A DNA stretch of 64,000 nt from Limnomonas spitsbergensis (GCA_037349105.1 JAYJMM010000035.1:1725501-1789500); one strand, 5' to 3'. Shown: positions 51,601-61,675, counted from the stretch's first letter. The notes: generated by a model not told the origin, from the letters alone. Translations and numbers: made by a program.

Positions 51601-53730
51601 TTCCTGTTCTTAACTGGTCACCCAGACCCCCCCGGGCAGGCCGCAGCCAGGGGGGTGATGTCCATTGCCCAGTATTGGTGGTAGTGCGCAGCAGACCGCA
51701 TTTGACAGGACGCTCGGCCGCCACCGCTGGACCGTTGAGGACCCCAAATGTTTTTGACTGCTCGTCGCCCAGAGCCCCTTTGGCGGGCCGCTGCCAGGAT
51801 GGTGCTAAAAAACAAAAAGGGGTGGGATTGCTCCCCGTTTTTTGAAAATTATTACCGTAGGACCGCTTTGACTCCGCTCGTAATTAAATAATTATTGGGG
51901 TGCGCGGACATGGCTGCGCGCTAATACTAATTCAAAAATCGTCGCTGCGCGGAGCGTCAGTCAGGTGCCCAAACAACTATTTTGGGGGTGTGCGCTACGA
52001 ATTAAAAACAGCGATTGTTTGTTTTGACATCCGTCGAGAGATCCTTACGCCAATCCCCGTTGCGAAGCTCGATCCTGGAGGCAGAGACGGGTGCTGACGA
52101 CTGCTAAGGTTTCGGGGCTTCAACAGCCACACGTTTCCTGAGGCTAGGAAACGGCGGAGGAGAAGGATGACGACTATGCTGAGTATTGCTGACCGTGTAC
52201 TATCCTTGCAAGCATCAAACGAGGTTTTAACCAAGTTTTACTGTACAGGCTGAAAGTGCTGCACGGAAGGAAATTTAAATTATTTCCAGTGATGCGCGAT
52301 GTTAAATTAAATTACCTGCTGCGCGACGTGAAATTGAATTAAAATTTCGTCGCTGCGCGACCGTTTTAAATTCTTTTTGGGCTGCGCGGAGTCTAAGAGG
52401 TTCTGCGGTATTTAGTATTATATGATGTCCCCTGTCCAGTATTGATGGTCGTGCGGTGGCAGATCTGAGATCTCATGGTCGTGTGCAGCGGATCTGAGAT
52501 CTCATGGTCGTGTGCAGCAGATCTGAGATCTCATGGTCATGTGCAGCATACCACATTCGACAGGACGCTAGGACGCTAGGCTTGTCACCACTGGACCGAT
52601 GGGGACCAAATTTTGGCCGGCTTCCAGCTGGTGGCCCAAGTAGCAGGGCAGCCAGCCCCAGCCCTGTCGGCCGTAGGCCGTGATGTAGCCAGCTTGCAGC
52701 TGAAGCACCGTACCATAAAAAGTGTTAAGTATCTGCATTTTAGCTGAAGCACCCTAATTTTAGCCCTGAACCCTTAACCCTCAAATCAACCCTTGAACCT
52801 TCAACCTAAAGCCTTACACACATGGTCCATGATCACCATCACGGAGTGTTCCTTAAACCCTAAACCCTAAACCCTCGCATGCATGATCCATGGTAAACAC
52901 CCATTCGTGTTTTCAAAAGCCTTTACCCTTAACCCCAGACCCTTAAGCCTTACATGCATGGTCCATGATCAACACCATTCAGAGCTCCCTAAACCCAAAG
53001 CCTGGTCCTAGTGTAGCTATTAGGGTTCAGGGTTGAGCATTTCTGTTTTGGGGCTCAGGGCGTAGGGTTTATCTTTGGTCCATTTTCCAACCCTGCTGAC
53101 GCGCCTTCTTCATTGTGGTTGTGCTTGCCAGGCACGAGTCCGATACGCCTTCTTGGCGTCTGATGTAATTTCCAGACTCTCAGATATGTCAATATTTTGC
53201 ATGCTGACACGTGCTTATTGCACGTTATTGTAATGTAAAGACTCTGACATATGAGATTTGTCAGCCTTTTGCATGATCCCAGATCTGTAGATTTTGCCCA
53301 GGTCTGCAAAAAATGTAGAGAATCCGAGATGTACTGATCATACGTTGTGTCTGAGATCTGCTGATCTTGCATGTGATCTGAGATCTGTCGATCTTGCACG
53401 GATCTGAGGTCTGCCAATCCCGCTCAGGTCTGACAGGACCACTTGAATGCCCCTACCATGACGCATGGCACCCCAGACGTATTGCAGTCCACTCGGTACC
53501 AGTTCCAAGGCCACCCGCTCATCCAACCCCATCCACCCCTGCCTTCATTGCAGACCAAGAAGGAAAATCTTGAGGCTCTGACCGCGACGCATGGCACCCG
53601 CGACGCGTTGCAATCCACCCGGTACCAGTTTCAAGGCTACCCGCTCGCCTTCAAGAGCTTTGCGCCGAGCAGCTTAACGGAGAAAGGGCAGGTCATGCCC
53701 AACTACGAGTCCAGGGTCAACGCCTTTTAG
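42083..53730 (+). CDS. Unrecognised 203-aa protein, three exons, one 8.7-kb intron
   Basis: Exons 42083-42452, 51147-51211 and 53554-53730 join in phase (1, then 0) to 203 codons plus TAG. The start ATG sits in ACCATGG. Residues 1 to about 90 are Gly/Ser/Pro-rich and probably disordered. The conserved-looking part is MNKTIASNRSVGLNPATYEY, then PPTVYKAWTTEYVDEYRGMK, then ENLEALTATHGTRDALQSTR and YQFQGYPLAFKSF. Regular Tyr/Trp/Pro motifs like these occur in small axonemal and microtubule-inner proteins, but I cannot name a family and that suggestion is weak. No signal peptide or membrane segment. Intron 1 contains two giant minisatellites; both introns and the 3' flank hold copies of the exon edges. 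Confidence 0.65.
42480..42810 (+). repeat. GT microsatellite and three copies of exon 42083-42452 donor edge
   Basis: 42486-42606 is GT-rich. ACGGGCAGCACACAGAGCAC.. near 42621, ATGGGCACGCACTACAAAAT.. near 42702 and ACGGGCACTCACAACGTAGT.. near 42772 align with ACGAGCACGCATAACGCAAC..CTCAG at the exon end. Each is followed by GTG-rich sequence. Confidence 0.7.
42946..45770 (+). repeat. Giant 17-bp minisatellite, about 166 copies
   Basis: Unit CATGACGGGCAGCAGGC, with 16-bp variants (GCATG for GCCATG), CATGCC variants and rare GGTTGGGG units that recur in a higher-order pattern (two similar blocks near 43290-43360 and 43770-43850). No stop codon in any of the three minus-strand frames, giving three overlapping 'ORFs' of about 950-1040 codons that repeat one 17-residue sequence. 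Intronic. Confidence 0.97.
45771..46052. repeat. Spacer with CAGCTACA-type element between the giant arrays
   Basis: 45895-45975 repeats GTAATGTGGCTGAAATGTAG (reverse sense of CAGCTACATTTCAGC), next to GCCGTAGGCCGTGATGTAGG, as in other dispersed copies. Confidence 0.7.
46053..50376 (+). repeat. Giant 16-bp minisatellite, about 265 copies
   Basis: Unit CTGCCCTTGCTCACGT with 17-bp (CTGCCCCTTGCTCACGT) and CTGGCC variants. Open in all three plus frames over the whole 4.3 kb because the unit has no stop in any register and is not a multiple of three; each frame cycles through the same 16 residues. Indels increase toward the right end. Intronic. Confidence 0.97.
50377..50600 (+). repeat. CCCTAAA filler with four copies of a ~65-bp unit
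   Basis: TGATTCAGTATCCGAGACGG, TAATTTATTTTTGGAACCGG, TGATTCAGTAGTATTGGAAC and TATTCAGTGTCGGAATCGG start successive units, each closing with GGCACCT or GGTACGGG and separated by CCTAAACCCTAACCC. They look like exon-edge copies, but I cannot match them to a retained exon. 50601-51146 otherwise holds nothing recognised. Confidence 0.75.
51212..51560 (+). repeat. 46-bp tandem repeat after exon 51147-51211, about seven copies
   Basis: Units GGTTGCCAGTGCCTATTTTT..GTGCCCTGCCCTGACCTCGG. The first lies directly on the donor (GAATGAAGGTGCGGTTGCC), so the array includes the intron's 5' end. 51561-51850 adds GCAGGCCGC/GTGGTAGTGCGCAGC dispersed-repeat fragments. Confidence 0.88.
51853..52410 (-). mobile_element. 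Non-autonomous TIR DNA transposon, copy 1
   Basis: Inverted ends of about 24 bp: the left end contains GACCGCTTTGACTCCGC and the right end, inverted, AACCTCTTAGACTCCGC, each preceded by CCG and a TA that may be the target duplication. Subterminal sequence is studded with TGCGCG(G/A)-type motifs. Matches 58345-59440 in reverse orientation at both ends, with a shorter and mostly different centre. No transposase. It is intronic in the 42083-53730 gene. Confidence 0.78.
52430..53440 (+). repeat. Mixed intron repeats before exon 53554
   Basis: 52450-52540: GCAGATCTGAGATCTCATGG tandem repeat, three copies. 52552-52700: dispersed GGCCGTAGGCCGTGATGTAG element. 52740-53000: CCCTAAACCC filler with three CATGGTCCATGATCA units. 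53280-53430: ATCTGAGATCTG(C/T)(T/C)GATC-type repeats. Confidence 0.72.
53441..53530 (+). repeat. Copy of exon 53554-53730 acceptor edge
   Basis: ACGCATGGCACCCCAGACGT..CACTCGGTACCAGTTCCAAGG..CACCCGCTC matches residues ATHGTRDALQSTRYQFQGYPL of the last exon, about 140 bp upstream of it. Confidence 0.93.
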
Positions 53731-53796
53731 GATGTGTGGAGGATGTGTGGAGGCTCCGGCAACGAGGGGGCACATGGAAGTGTGGACTAGACAGTA

Positions 53797-54230
53797 GGCC
53801 GAGCCAACGTGGCCGAGCCTTTCTGAGCAGGGCTCAGAGTCGCGCCGTCATCGACATTCAAATGTGTGGAGGCTGCAGCTTCTTAACAGAGATAGGGCAG
53901 GTCATGCCCCCGCCACAACTCCAGGAACAAGGCGGTATGAAGGCGCATAGCTGGACACTTTGATAGTTCGACATGTGGATGCAGGAGCAGGAGGGCGCAA
54001 ATATGGGTGGAGGGCAGTTTGACAGAGATAGGGCGGGTCATGCCCCCCCCCGCTACGGCTCTAAGGACGAGGCGGTATGAAGGCGCAAGCACATAGCCAG
54101 ACACTTCCATACTTCGATGTGTGGAGGCAGGGAGCATGAGGGTGCAAGCACGTGTGGACTCCGTATCAGGAAGGCAGCTTAATGGAGAAGGGGCGAGGCA
54201 TGCTCAGGTACGACTTAAAGGATTGTTGCT
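53797..54230 (+). repeat. Three copies of the stop-codon end of the 203-aa gene, plus a LINE tail
   Basis: CTTAACAGAGATAGGGCAGG (53880), GTTTGACAGAGATAGGGCGG (54013) and GCTTAATGGAGAAGGGGCGA (54174) copy GCTTAACGGAGAAAGGGCAG..GTCATGCCC near the end of the last exon. 53797-53853 is a short plus LINE tail (GCCAACGTGGCCGAGCC ... GCCGTCATCGAC). Confidence 0.85.
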
Positions 54231-55980
54231 TTCCTAGGGCAGACATATGCGTGGATCCCGAAGCTGGGAGGCACTTCAGTGTGTGGAGGCAGTAGCAAGG
54301 CGCATACATGTGTGGAGGCAGTAGTAGAGTTGTGTTCATGTGTGGGGGCAGTACTAGAGTTTGTACATGTGTGGGGGCAGTAGCAAAGCTCTAACATGTG
54401 TGGAAGTAGTAGGTTACTTCATACATGTGACCTTGAGTTTAGGGGTCAGACTAAGGGCGTTGATCTAGGGCCTACTTTCGAGTTTCTGAGCATCATGACA
54501 TTCATATTACTATTTAATGTTTGTCCTGCAGCTCTGACCTGTTGAGGAGTGAGGTTCCACGCGGATGGGGGAAGATAGATAGTCCCCGGCCTGATAAACC
54601 ACTACCGGTACCGGTATTTGTTAATTTTAGCGCGCTCTGCAGCTCTGCTGCATCCGTGGTACGGTATCTATGGGCGGAGAGGGCCTGGCGTGGCTAGCCC
54701 TGCTCTACCTCCGGCCCTCTTCGGCTTTGAGGTTTCGTCCAAAGCGCCCGCCCGCCTGCCTGGGGGCCTGCCAGACGTGATCCGAGATAAAAAAAACTGC
54801 TTGGGGACGTTTTGGATCTCGTCGTTCCTTCAGTTGCCGGACAGTTGGGCGCCCAGGAGCCGCCCACACTGCCAAACCTTTTTGAGCAGGGCCCAGGGGG
54901 GGGGACGTCATTGACAGGCGGGCTGTGGTCAATCTGACTTGTTGAGGGCTAGAGACGCGAAACGTTGGGGATTCGGACTCGCTTTCATTCGAGGTGGGTT
55001 CTTTCCTTTCCGTTTCCCTCTTGCTTTCTTTCCGCTCTTCAGACAGTTGAACGAAGAGCTAATTGAGTACGCTCATGTATACATCCGCAATCGTTCTAGG
55101 TGGTGTTCCACCGCACTCTTTTGCACGTCATGTTTCATGGCTGGGGCTTATCTTCTGCACATAAGGGTTCATTACCATATGCCACTGCCCGGTGGTTGTG
55201 TCATTGTGTGTTGCTTGCTAGCCCATGGGGTCACTGGTTTTTGCTCGCTGTCCTAGCGTATTTAGTGCCTGTAACGGTTTGTGGGCACAAGTCCCATGCA
55301 TCAAATGTGTTACTCTTTTGGACTGTAAAAGCTTCACAACCAATTGTCTTAGTTGCCCAGCCAGGAACTGGGAATTCAACGGAGGCATGCAAAGAACTTC
55401 AAGTATCGTATGTGTGAGAGTGGTGAGACTGTGGGCTAAATTTCCGCACGCCTGATCCACGCCTGGAACGCCTGAAAAGAAATTTCCGCACGCCTGGATC
55501 CACGCCTGGAACATGAAGAAAATCTTGGAGATTTTAAATCATGTCACACTTATCTCGAAACTGGTGCGGGGCAGGTTGGGGCTAGGAGGCACGATGGCGA
55601 CAACTTGTATGGAGAGTGCGAGCAGCATGCCTGATGTGTGTTAGGGGCTTGTAACAAAGGGGCACTCCTGGCATCACAAGGGTGTAGTGTACAAGGGTTT
55701 ATGATTTTGGGTTCAGGTTTTTGGTGCTCCTGGCATCACAAGGGTGTATGGTCTAAGGTTAAGGTGCTCCTGGCATCACCAGGTCAACATTTCTCCCACT
55801 TAAAGCGTCCTTGAGCGACCTGAACACCCATGTCGATATCTCCAGATTTCATATTCTCCATGAGCTCATCCGCGAGGGAAATTGTGACCCGCGAACCCCT
55901 TCATCAAGCACCCCTCGCTTTAAAAGCACCCTCGCCTCAAAAGCACCCCAAGAACCTCTTGCCACAAGTACCTTGCCTGT
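54231..55980. other. Repeat-poor stretch without recognised gene
   Basis: 54280-54420 holds ACATGTGTGG(G/A)GGCAGTAG repeats. About 54780-54916 is a plus LINE tail (CAGTTGGGCGCCCAGGAGCC ... GACGTCATTGAC). 55268-55335 is the inverted dispersed repeat seen at 9139. 55445-55515 has a CCGCACGCCTGATCCACGCC duplication and 55665-55790 a GGTGCTCCTGGCATCAC repeat. Confidence 0.6.
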
Positions 55981-55983
55981 AAA

Positions 55984-56445
55984 TGATGTTACTCCTCTGG
56001 GAGTCTGGGCCCTGCTAAAGAAACGAAGGCTCCGCCATGTTGAAAAATGTGACTCGCAAACCCCTTCATCAACACCCCTCGCCTCAAAAACACCCCTCGC
56101 CTCTACAACCTCTGGCCACAAGTTAATGACGTTACACCTCTGGGCCCTGCTTAAATAAAGCTCGGCCATGTCGGCAAACGTGAAGTCAGCTAGGAAAGTC
56201 AAGGGAGAAGGCACAAGAGAAAAGAAAGGAAGTTCACACAGTCCTTGCCACAAGTACCCTCCCATGTCAATGACGTTACACCTCAAGGCCCTGATAAAGA
56301 GACAAAGGCTTCGCCGCGTTGGCGTCACCTGTAAGACACCCTCATACGTTTTTGACCCTCAAGTACCTCCGCCTGTCAACGGTGTAATACCTTCGGGCCC
56401 TGCTCGAAAAGGCTCAGCCACATCGGCGTCGCCTGAAAGACACAC
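55984..56445 (-). mobile_element. Cluster of four LINE tails in tandem context
   Basis: Minus tails start near 55984, 56125, 56268 and 56378. Flanks share GCCACAAGT and CACCCCTCGCCTCAAAA. GCCACAAGT borders the 56125-56235 type B tail on both sides as a target-site duplication. Repetition of flank plus tail suggests that insertion was followed by tandem duplication. Confidence 0.7.
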
Positions 56446-56779
56446 AGCCCTCGCCTGAAGCATCCCTCGCCTTAAGGACCCTTCCCCACTCATAGTGTAC
56501 TTTTAGTGAAGTTTTTAAAGTCCAACAGAGCATCACATTTGATGCATGGGACACGTGCCCGTAAACCGGTACATGCACCGGTACAGGCACCGGTACAGGC
56601 ACAAAACACCCCCTAGCATTGTGTTCAAGTTCCTTACAGCGTGGTGCCTCCTGGCTGGGTCTGAAGCCTTAATCGCTTCAACAGGCCCCAAGCGGGGAAA
56701 TGGTCACGAGTCACGACCCTGCTGTCTGGAACGCCTGCTGCTACGTCTCGGGCACCTGCTCCCGCAGCTGCTGCACCAT

Positions 56780-57640
56780 GGTCACCTGCTCCTGTACCTG
56801 CTGGGAATTCAGCTGCTGCCCTTGCCCCTACTGCCTGGGCCGCCTGCTGCTGCGACGGGGACACCTGCTCCTGAGCCTGCGGTCCCTGCTGCTGCCCTTG
56901 CCCTACTGCCTGGGCCGCCTGCTGCTGCGACGGGGACACCTGCTCCTGAGCCTGCGGTCCCTGCTGCTGCCCTTGCCCCTACTGCCTGGGCCGCCTGCTG
57001 CTGCGACGGGGACACCTGCTCCTGAGCCTGCGGTCCCTGCTGCTGCCCTTGCCCTACTGCCTGGGCCGCCTGCTGCTGCGACGGGGACACCTGCTCCTGA
57101 GCCTGCGGTCCCTGCTGCTGCCCTTGCCCTACTGCCTGGGCCGCCTGCTGCTGCGACGGGGACACCTGCTCCTGAGCCTGCGGTCCCTGCTGCTGCCCTT
57201 GCCCCTACTGCCTGGGCCGCCTGCTGCTGCGACGGGGACACCTGCTCCTGAGCCTGCGGTCCCTGCTGCTGCCCTTGCCCTACTGCCTGGGCCGCCTGCT
57301 GCTGCGACGGGGACACCTGCTCCTGAGCCTGCGGTCCCTGCTGCTGCCCTTGCCCCTACTGCCTGGGCCGCCTGCTGCTGCGACGGGGACACCTGCTCCC
57401 GAGCCTGCGGTCCCTGCTGCTGCCCTTGCCCTACTGCCTGGGCCGCCTGCTGCTGCGACGGGGACACCTGCTCCTGAGCCTGCGGTCCCTGCTGCTGCCC
57501 TTGCCCCTACTGCCTGGGCTGTTTGCTGCTGCTCCTGGGGCACCTGCTCCTGAGCTTGCTGTCCCTGCTGCTGCCCTTGCTCCTGATGCCTGGGCTGCCT
57601 GCTGCTGCCCCGGGGACACCTGCTCCTGAGCCTGCAACTG
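56780..57640. repeat. 75/76-bp GC-rich array, about eleven copies
   Basis: Units contain CTGGGCCGCCTGCTGCTGCG, GGGGACACCTGCTCCTGAGC and CTGCGGTCCCTGCTGCTGCC. 75- and 76-bp units alternate, shifting frame between them. The minus strand reads a Gln-rich 25-residue repeat (for example QVSPSQQQAAQAVGQGQQQ) and the plus strand Leu/Pro-rich text. The frame shifts argue against a single long coding sequence. CTG/CAG-rich sequence continues, diverged, to about 57870. Confidence 0.9.
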
Positions 57641-57959
57641 CTATGGAACCTGCTGCTGCACCCGCTCCTGCTACGCTTCAGCCTGCACTTGCTAGGGTTC
57701 CTGCTTCTGCAACAGCTCATGCTGCTGCTAAGTTTGCTCCTAGGCGAGCACGGCCGCCTGCTGGGGCTCCTGCTGCTGGGACAGCACAGCGGCCTGCTGG
57801 ATTGCTTGCTCCTGTGTCTGCTGGAGGTCCTGCGGCTGCCCCTGCAAAGCCGCTTGGTCAGCTCGGTACTGGCGGCAGGCGGCTTGGCTTGGCTGCTTCA
57901 AACGAATGACGGCACCTGCGTTCACGAGCGACGCAAGGACCAGAAACACGGGATTTTCA

Positions 57960-58335
57960 GCTCCAGTCTAGGATGCTTCAGCTACAAGTTCAGCTACCTG
58001 TCAGCTACAGCCTGCCCTACACAAATGTGGCAGGCTTAGTGCAGCTAGGCGCCTGCTGCCTGGGGCCACACGCTTGGGTATAGGTTCGGTACTTTGGTCC
58101 CCATTTGGTCCAGCGGTGGCCGCCCGGCGGCCCCCCAAAGGCGGTCTGGCACGCCCTCAAACAAACACACACTGCCAGAACAGTGTACGGGTCTTTAGCC
58201 GCCCCGGAAGCCGCCGCCACAGGGTCTATCAGAGAAGGGGAGAGGTTTTGAGTTCACTGGTTTCAAATTGGAGGGCATGCTTTTCAGCTTTGCTCATGGT
58301 CGGGGCCTTATTTTTGTGCAGGAGCCTGTAGGGTT
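57960..58335 (+). repeat. CAGCTACA/GGCCGCC dispersed element
   Basis: CTTCAGCTACAAGTTCAGCT..GTCAGCTACAGCC, then GGTCCAGCGGTGGCCGCC. Same family as 7852-8280 and 38050-38220. Confidence 0.6.
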
Positions 58336-58344
58336 GGCTCCGCG

Positions 58345-59440
58345 CACCCAAAAAGAAAAGTTTTTTTTTCCCGTCGCGCACCTAAAACACAATTTAGAAA
58401 TCGGTCGCGCAGCGTCGAAATTTTAATTTAATTTAACGTCGCGCAGCAGGTGAATTAATTTAACATCGCGCATCACTGAAAATAATTTAAATTTCCTTCC
58501 GCGCAGCACTTTCAGCCAGTACAGTAAAACTTAGTTAAAAGCCTGAAAGTCAGCAAAAGTCATCATACGGTACTCAAAATTCATTCACCTTTGGTACACG
58601 GTCAGCAAAAGTCACAGCGTTCCTGGCCAACTCTTGTTGGCTGAGCTCACTAGTTTTCTTAAAGATGTTAAATATAGATGGTTGTTTCATTGACCAAATC
58701 ATGTCAGATGCAAGGCGCCGCATGGACATGGACACACAAACAGTATGTACAACCGTTTTACAAACGGGATTATGCTCGGCAAATCGCTCTACGCCACCAC
58801 TTACAAATGGCGTCGCCGTCACCGTGCCATGTTGCCTCGAACATGAACAGTACTAGTACTAGGAAGCGTAAACTACCCAGGTCTATGCTCTTTAAACCCA
58901 AGAAGGAGGGGGGCGAGAAGGAGGAGGGCGAGAAGGAGGAGGGCGAGAAGAAGGAGGCCGAGAAGAAGGAGGACGAGGAGAAGGAGGACAAGAAGAAGGA
59001 GGCGGAGGCGGAGGAGGATGAGGAGGCGAGGGAGGCGAGGGAGGCTGAGGAGGATTGGAAGGCCGAGCAGGCCGAGGATAGGCGTTGGCGATTCGACTGG
59101 CGAGCCGAATGGATGGAGGCTGAACTGAGCAGTAATGCTAGCTATGAGTACCGGTAGTGCTCATCTGAGTCATCAGTAGTGTTACTTTGCAGGGCTATTT
59201 GGGCACACTTGACAAGGATGACTGAACGGATGTCGAATCAAACAGTCGCGCGCTAGCGCGCGATTTTTTGTTAAAAGTGCTGTTTTAAATTCATACCGCG
59301 CACCCCCCAAATAGTTGTTTGGGCACCTGACTGACGCTCCGCGCAGCGGCAATTTTCGAATTAATATTAGCGCGCAGCCATGTCCGCGCACCCCAATAAT
59401 TAATTAATTACGAGCGGAGTCAAAGTGGTTTTATGGTAGT
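58345..59440 (+). mobile_element. TIR DNA transposon, longer copy 2 with internal ORF
   Basis: Left end CTCCGCGCACCCAAAAAG then CGTCGCGCAGCAGG, AACATCGCGCATCACTG; right end GCGCAGCCATGTCCGCGCAC then TAATTACGAGCGGAGTCAA. Both are reverse complements of the ends of copy 1 at 51853-52410. The centre (about 58560-59230) is unique to this copy and holds an open frame at 58678-59157. Confidence 0.72.
58678..59157 (+). CDS. 159-codon Lys/Glu-rich ORF inside TIR element
   Basis: From an ATG the frame runs through a basic segment (TRKRKLPRSMLFKPKK) into about 60 residues of alternating K and E, created by a GAAGGAGGGCGAGAAGGAGG repeat, then ends EWMEAELSSNASYEYR. No transposase motifs (no DDE/D pattern, no zinc finger). 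It could be a captured host fragment, an accessory protein of the element, or chance low-complexity coding. Confidence 0.25.
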   Translation: MVVSLTKSCQMQGAAWTWTHKQYVQPFYKRDYARQIALRHHLQMASPSPCHVASNMNSTSTRKRKLPRSMLFKPKKEGGEKEEGEKEEGEKKEAEKKEDEEKEDKKKEAEAEEDEEAREAREAEEDWKAEQAEDRRWRFDWRAEWMEAELSSNASYEYR

Positions 59441-59737
59441 TTGCATGATGGACGATGGGCGGAGCAGCCGTGACCATGCAGCCTTTCTATGAAGCTTCTA
59501 TTCAGTTTCTATTCACTTTTCTAGCAGCTTCTGAGAAGGTTCCTGGTGAATGATCAGAGGGTGAAAAAAATGAACGATGGACGGAGCATCAGTCACCTTG
59601 CAGGGCCTGCCATATGCACACAAGTAGTCAAGTAGGTAATACATGTGCGTTGTACTCGAACATAGGTTTTATGAGTAGCGTTTAGGTTTCAGGGTTTTCT
59701 GACTCTAACCAGTTGGTCTGACTCTATTCCAAGGGGA

Positions 59738-60115
59738 ACCGGAGGGTGTGCGTGGTTGGTCAGGCTGAGGCGCCACATCAAAATTAAAAAAAGAGAAAGG
59801 CAATGCCAAGAGGTGTGATATTTGCGACCTCTGTCGATAGCTAGGAGCGTGCGCATGGTTGGGAAGGCTGAGGTCCCTCAGTTACACAAATTGTTCAGCA
59901 GGGGAAAAGTCTTCGAAATAGCATAGTCCGATTTTCTTACCGATGGGCAGGTGGTCCCAAGGGTGCGCGTGGTTGGGCAGGCTGAGGCGCCTCATCAAAA
60001 AAACAATTGCCTTTCACAAGAAAAAGGATTTTGCAAAAGGTGTGATCTCCGTGCCTCATGACGATAGGTAGAGGTGGTCCCAGGCGTGCGCAGGATAAGC
60101 AGGCCCAAAGGCACC
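59738..60115 (+). repeat. Four upstream copies of exon 60191-60271 acceptor edge
   Basis: GGTGTGCGTGGTTGGTCAGG, GCGTGCGCATGGTTGGGAAG, GGTGCGCGTGGTTGGGCAGG and GGCGTGCGCAGGATAAGCAG near 59750, 59847, 59960 and 60083 copy GGTATGCGTGGTTGGGCAGG of the exon. The third and the real exon also share CTTACCGATGGGCAGGTGGTC. 59441-59700 has a GGACGGAGCA(T/G) repeat and nothing else. Confidence 0.82.
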
Positions 60116-60190
60116 CCTTTTCCACAAATGATTCAGGAAAATAAGGCCATCTTCAAAATCCAATTGTCGGATTCTCTTACCGATGGGCAG

Positions 60191-60271
60191 GTGGTCCGAC
60201 GGGTATGCGTGGTTGGGCAGGCTGAGGCGCTGGAGCTGCTCCATATCGGTGCGTCTGAGGGGCAGATGAGG
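60191..60271 (+). CDS. Probable internal exon of unrecognised gene
   Basis: 27 codons between AG and GTCAAG in phase 0 read VVRRVCVVGQAEALELLH then IGASEGQMR. Support comes from the four decaying upstream edge copies and the downstream edge-derived array, the signature of genuine exons in this window. Family unknown; the frame is the most protein-like of the three but not proven. Confidence 0.4.
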
Positions 60272-60284
60272 GTCAAGGTTCAAG

Positions 60285-61280
60285 GGTTTAGGGTGCATCT
60301 GGGGGGCAGGAGGGGGGGTAACATGAAGAGTTTAGGGTGCGCCTGGGGGGCAGGAGGGGGGGTAACATGAAGGGTTCAGGTCAAGGGTTTAGGGTGTGCA
60401 TGGGTACAGGTGGGGGGGTTCAGGTCAAGGGGTGAGAGTGTGCATGGGAGCAGGTAGGGGGGGTTTCAGGCCAAGGGTTTAGAGTGTGCATGGGAGCAGG
60501 TAGGGGGGGGTTTCAGGCCAAGGGTTGAGGGTGTGCATGGGTGCAGGTAGGGGGGGTTCAGGTCAAGGGTTGAGGGTGTGCATGGATGCAGGTAGGGGGG
60601 TTCAGGTCAAGGGTTGAGGGTGTGCATGGGTGCAGGTAGGGGGGTTCAGGTCAAGGGGTGAGGGTGTGCATGGGTGCAGGTAGGGGGGTTCAGGTCAAGG
60701 GTTGAGGGTGTGCATGGGTGCAGGTAGAGGGGTTCAGGTCAAGGGGTGAGGGTGTGTAGAGGTGCAGGTAGAGGGGTTCAGGTCAAGGGTTGAGGGTGTG
60801 CATGGGTGCAGGAAGAGGGGTTCAGGTCAAGGGGTGAAGGTGTGCATGGGTGCAGGTAGAGGGGTTCAGGTCAAGGGGTGAGGGTGTGCATGGGTGCAGG
60901 TAGGGGGGTTCAGGTCAAGGGTTGAGGTTGTGTATGGGTGCAGTTATGGGGGTTCAGGTTAAGGGTTGGGGTTGTGCATGGTGCAGGTAGGGGGGTCAGG
61001 CCAAGTTTTGAGGGTGTGCATGGGTGCATGTAGGAGGGTTCAGGTCAAGGGTTGAGGGTGTGCATGTGTGCAGGTAGGGGGGTAAGATTAAGGGCTTAGG
61101 GTGTGTTTGGGGGGCTGATGGGGATGGAGGTTTAGGGGCTGTTGAGGGTGTGCCTGGGGGGCAGGCAGGGGAATTGATATCAAGGGTCGAGGGTGTGTGT
61201 GGGGGGCAGGTAAGGAATTTAGGATAATGTTATAGGGCGTGTCTGGGGGGCAGGTAGGAGGGTTACGGATAAGGGTTCAG
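60285..61280 (+). repeat. 44-bp minisatellite with TTTAGGG-like core
   Basis: About 20 units of GGGTGTGCATGGGTGCAGG and GGGGTTCAGGTCAAGGGTTG. The first units keep GGTCAAGGTTCAAGGGTTTA directly from the exon donor at 60272, and GGGGCAGGAGG resembles the exon end GGGGCAGATGAGG. 61281-61675 holds TTAGGGTTTAGG filler only. Confidence 0.9.
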
Positions 61281-61675
61281 GCTGTGCCAGGGGAGCACCA
61301 TACCCAGCACACCAGCTGCCGTCATGGGATGTTCATACACGAGTCAAACATTTCAAAAACATATGCAATGGTAAAGATATATTAGGACACCGATTCAAGC
61401 CCGGGCATCCTGCACATGGTCCTAGGGTGGCAGCCTCGTAGGTTGAACATCACCAATCATTTCAGTATATAGATTAGGTTCCAGGGTTTAGGGATTCAGT
61501 CTAGGGTTGAGGGCTTTTAGCTGAATTCAGTTTAGGGTTTAGGCTTTGAACACCAACTATTGGTTAAGACTAGGGTTTCGTTTTTGCCTTTTATGGTTTA
61601 ATGTTTGGGGTTCTGTGTTTATCGTTCAGGGTTGACAGTTTAGCGCAGCCTCTGAGCGCCACTGTTAATTTGTCC

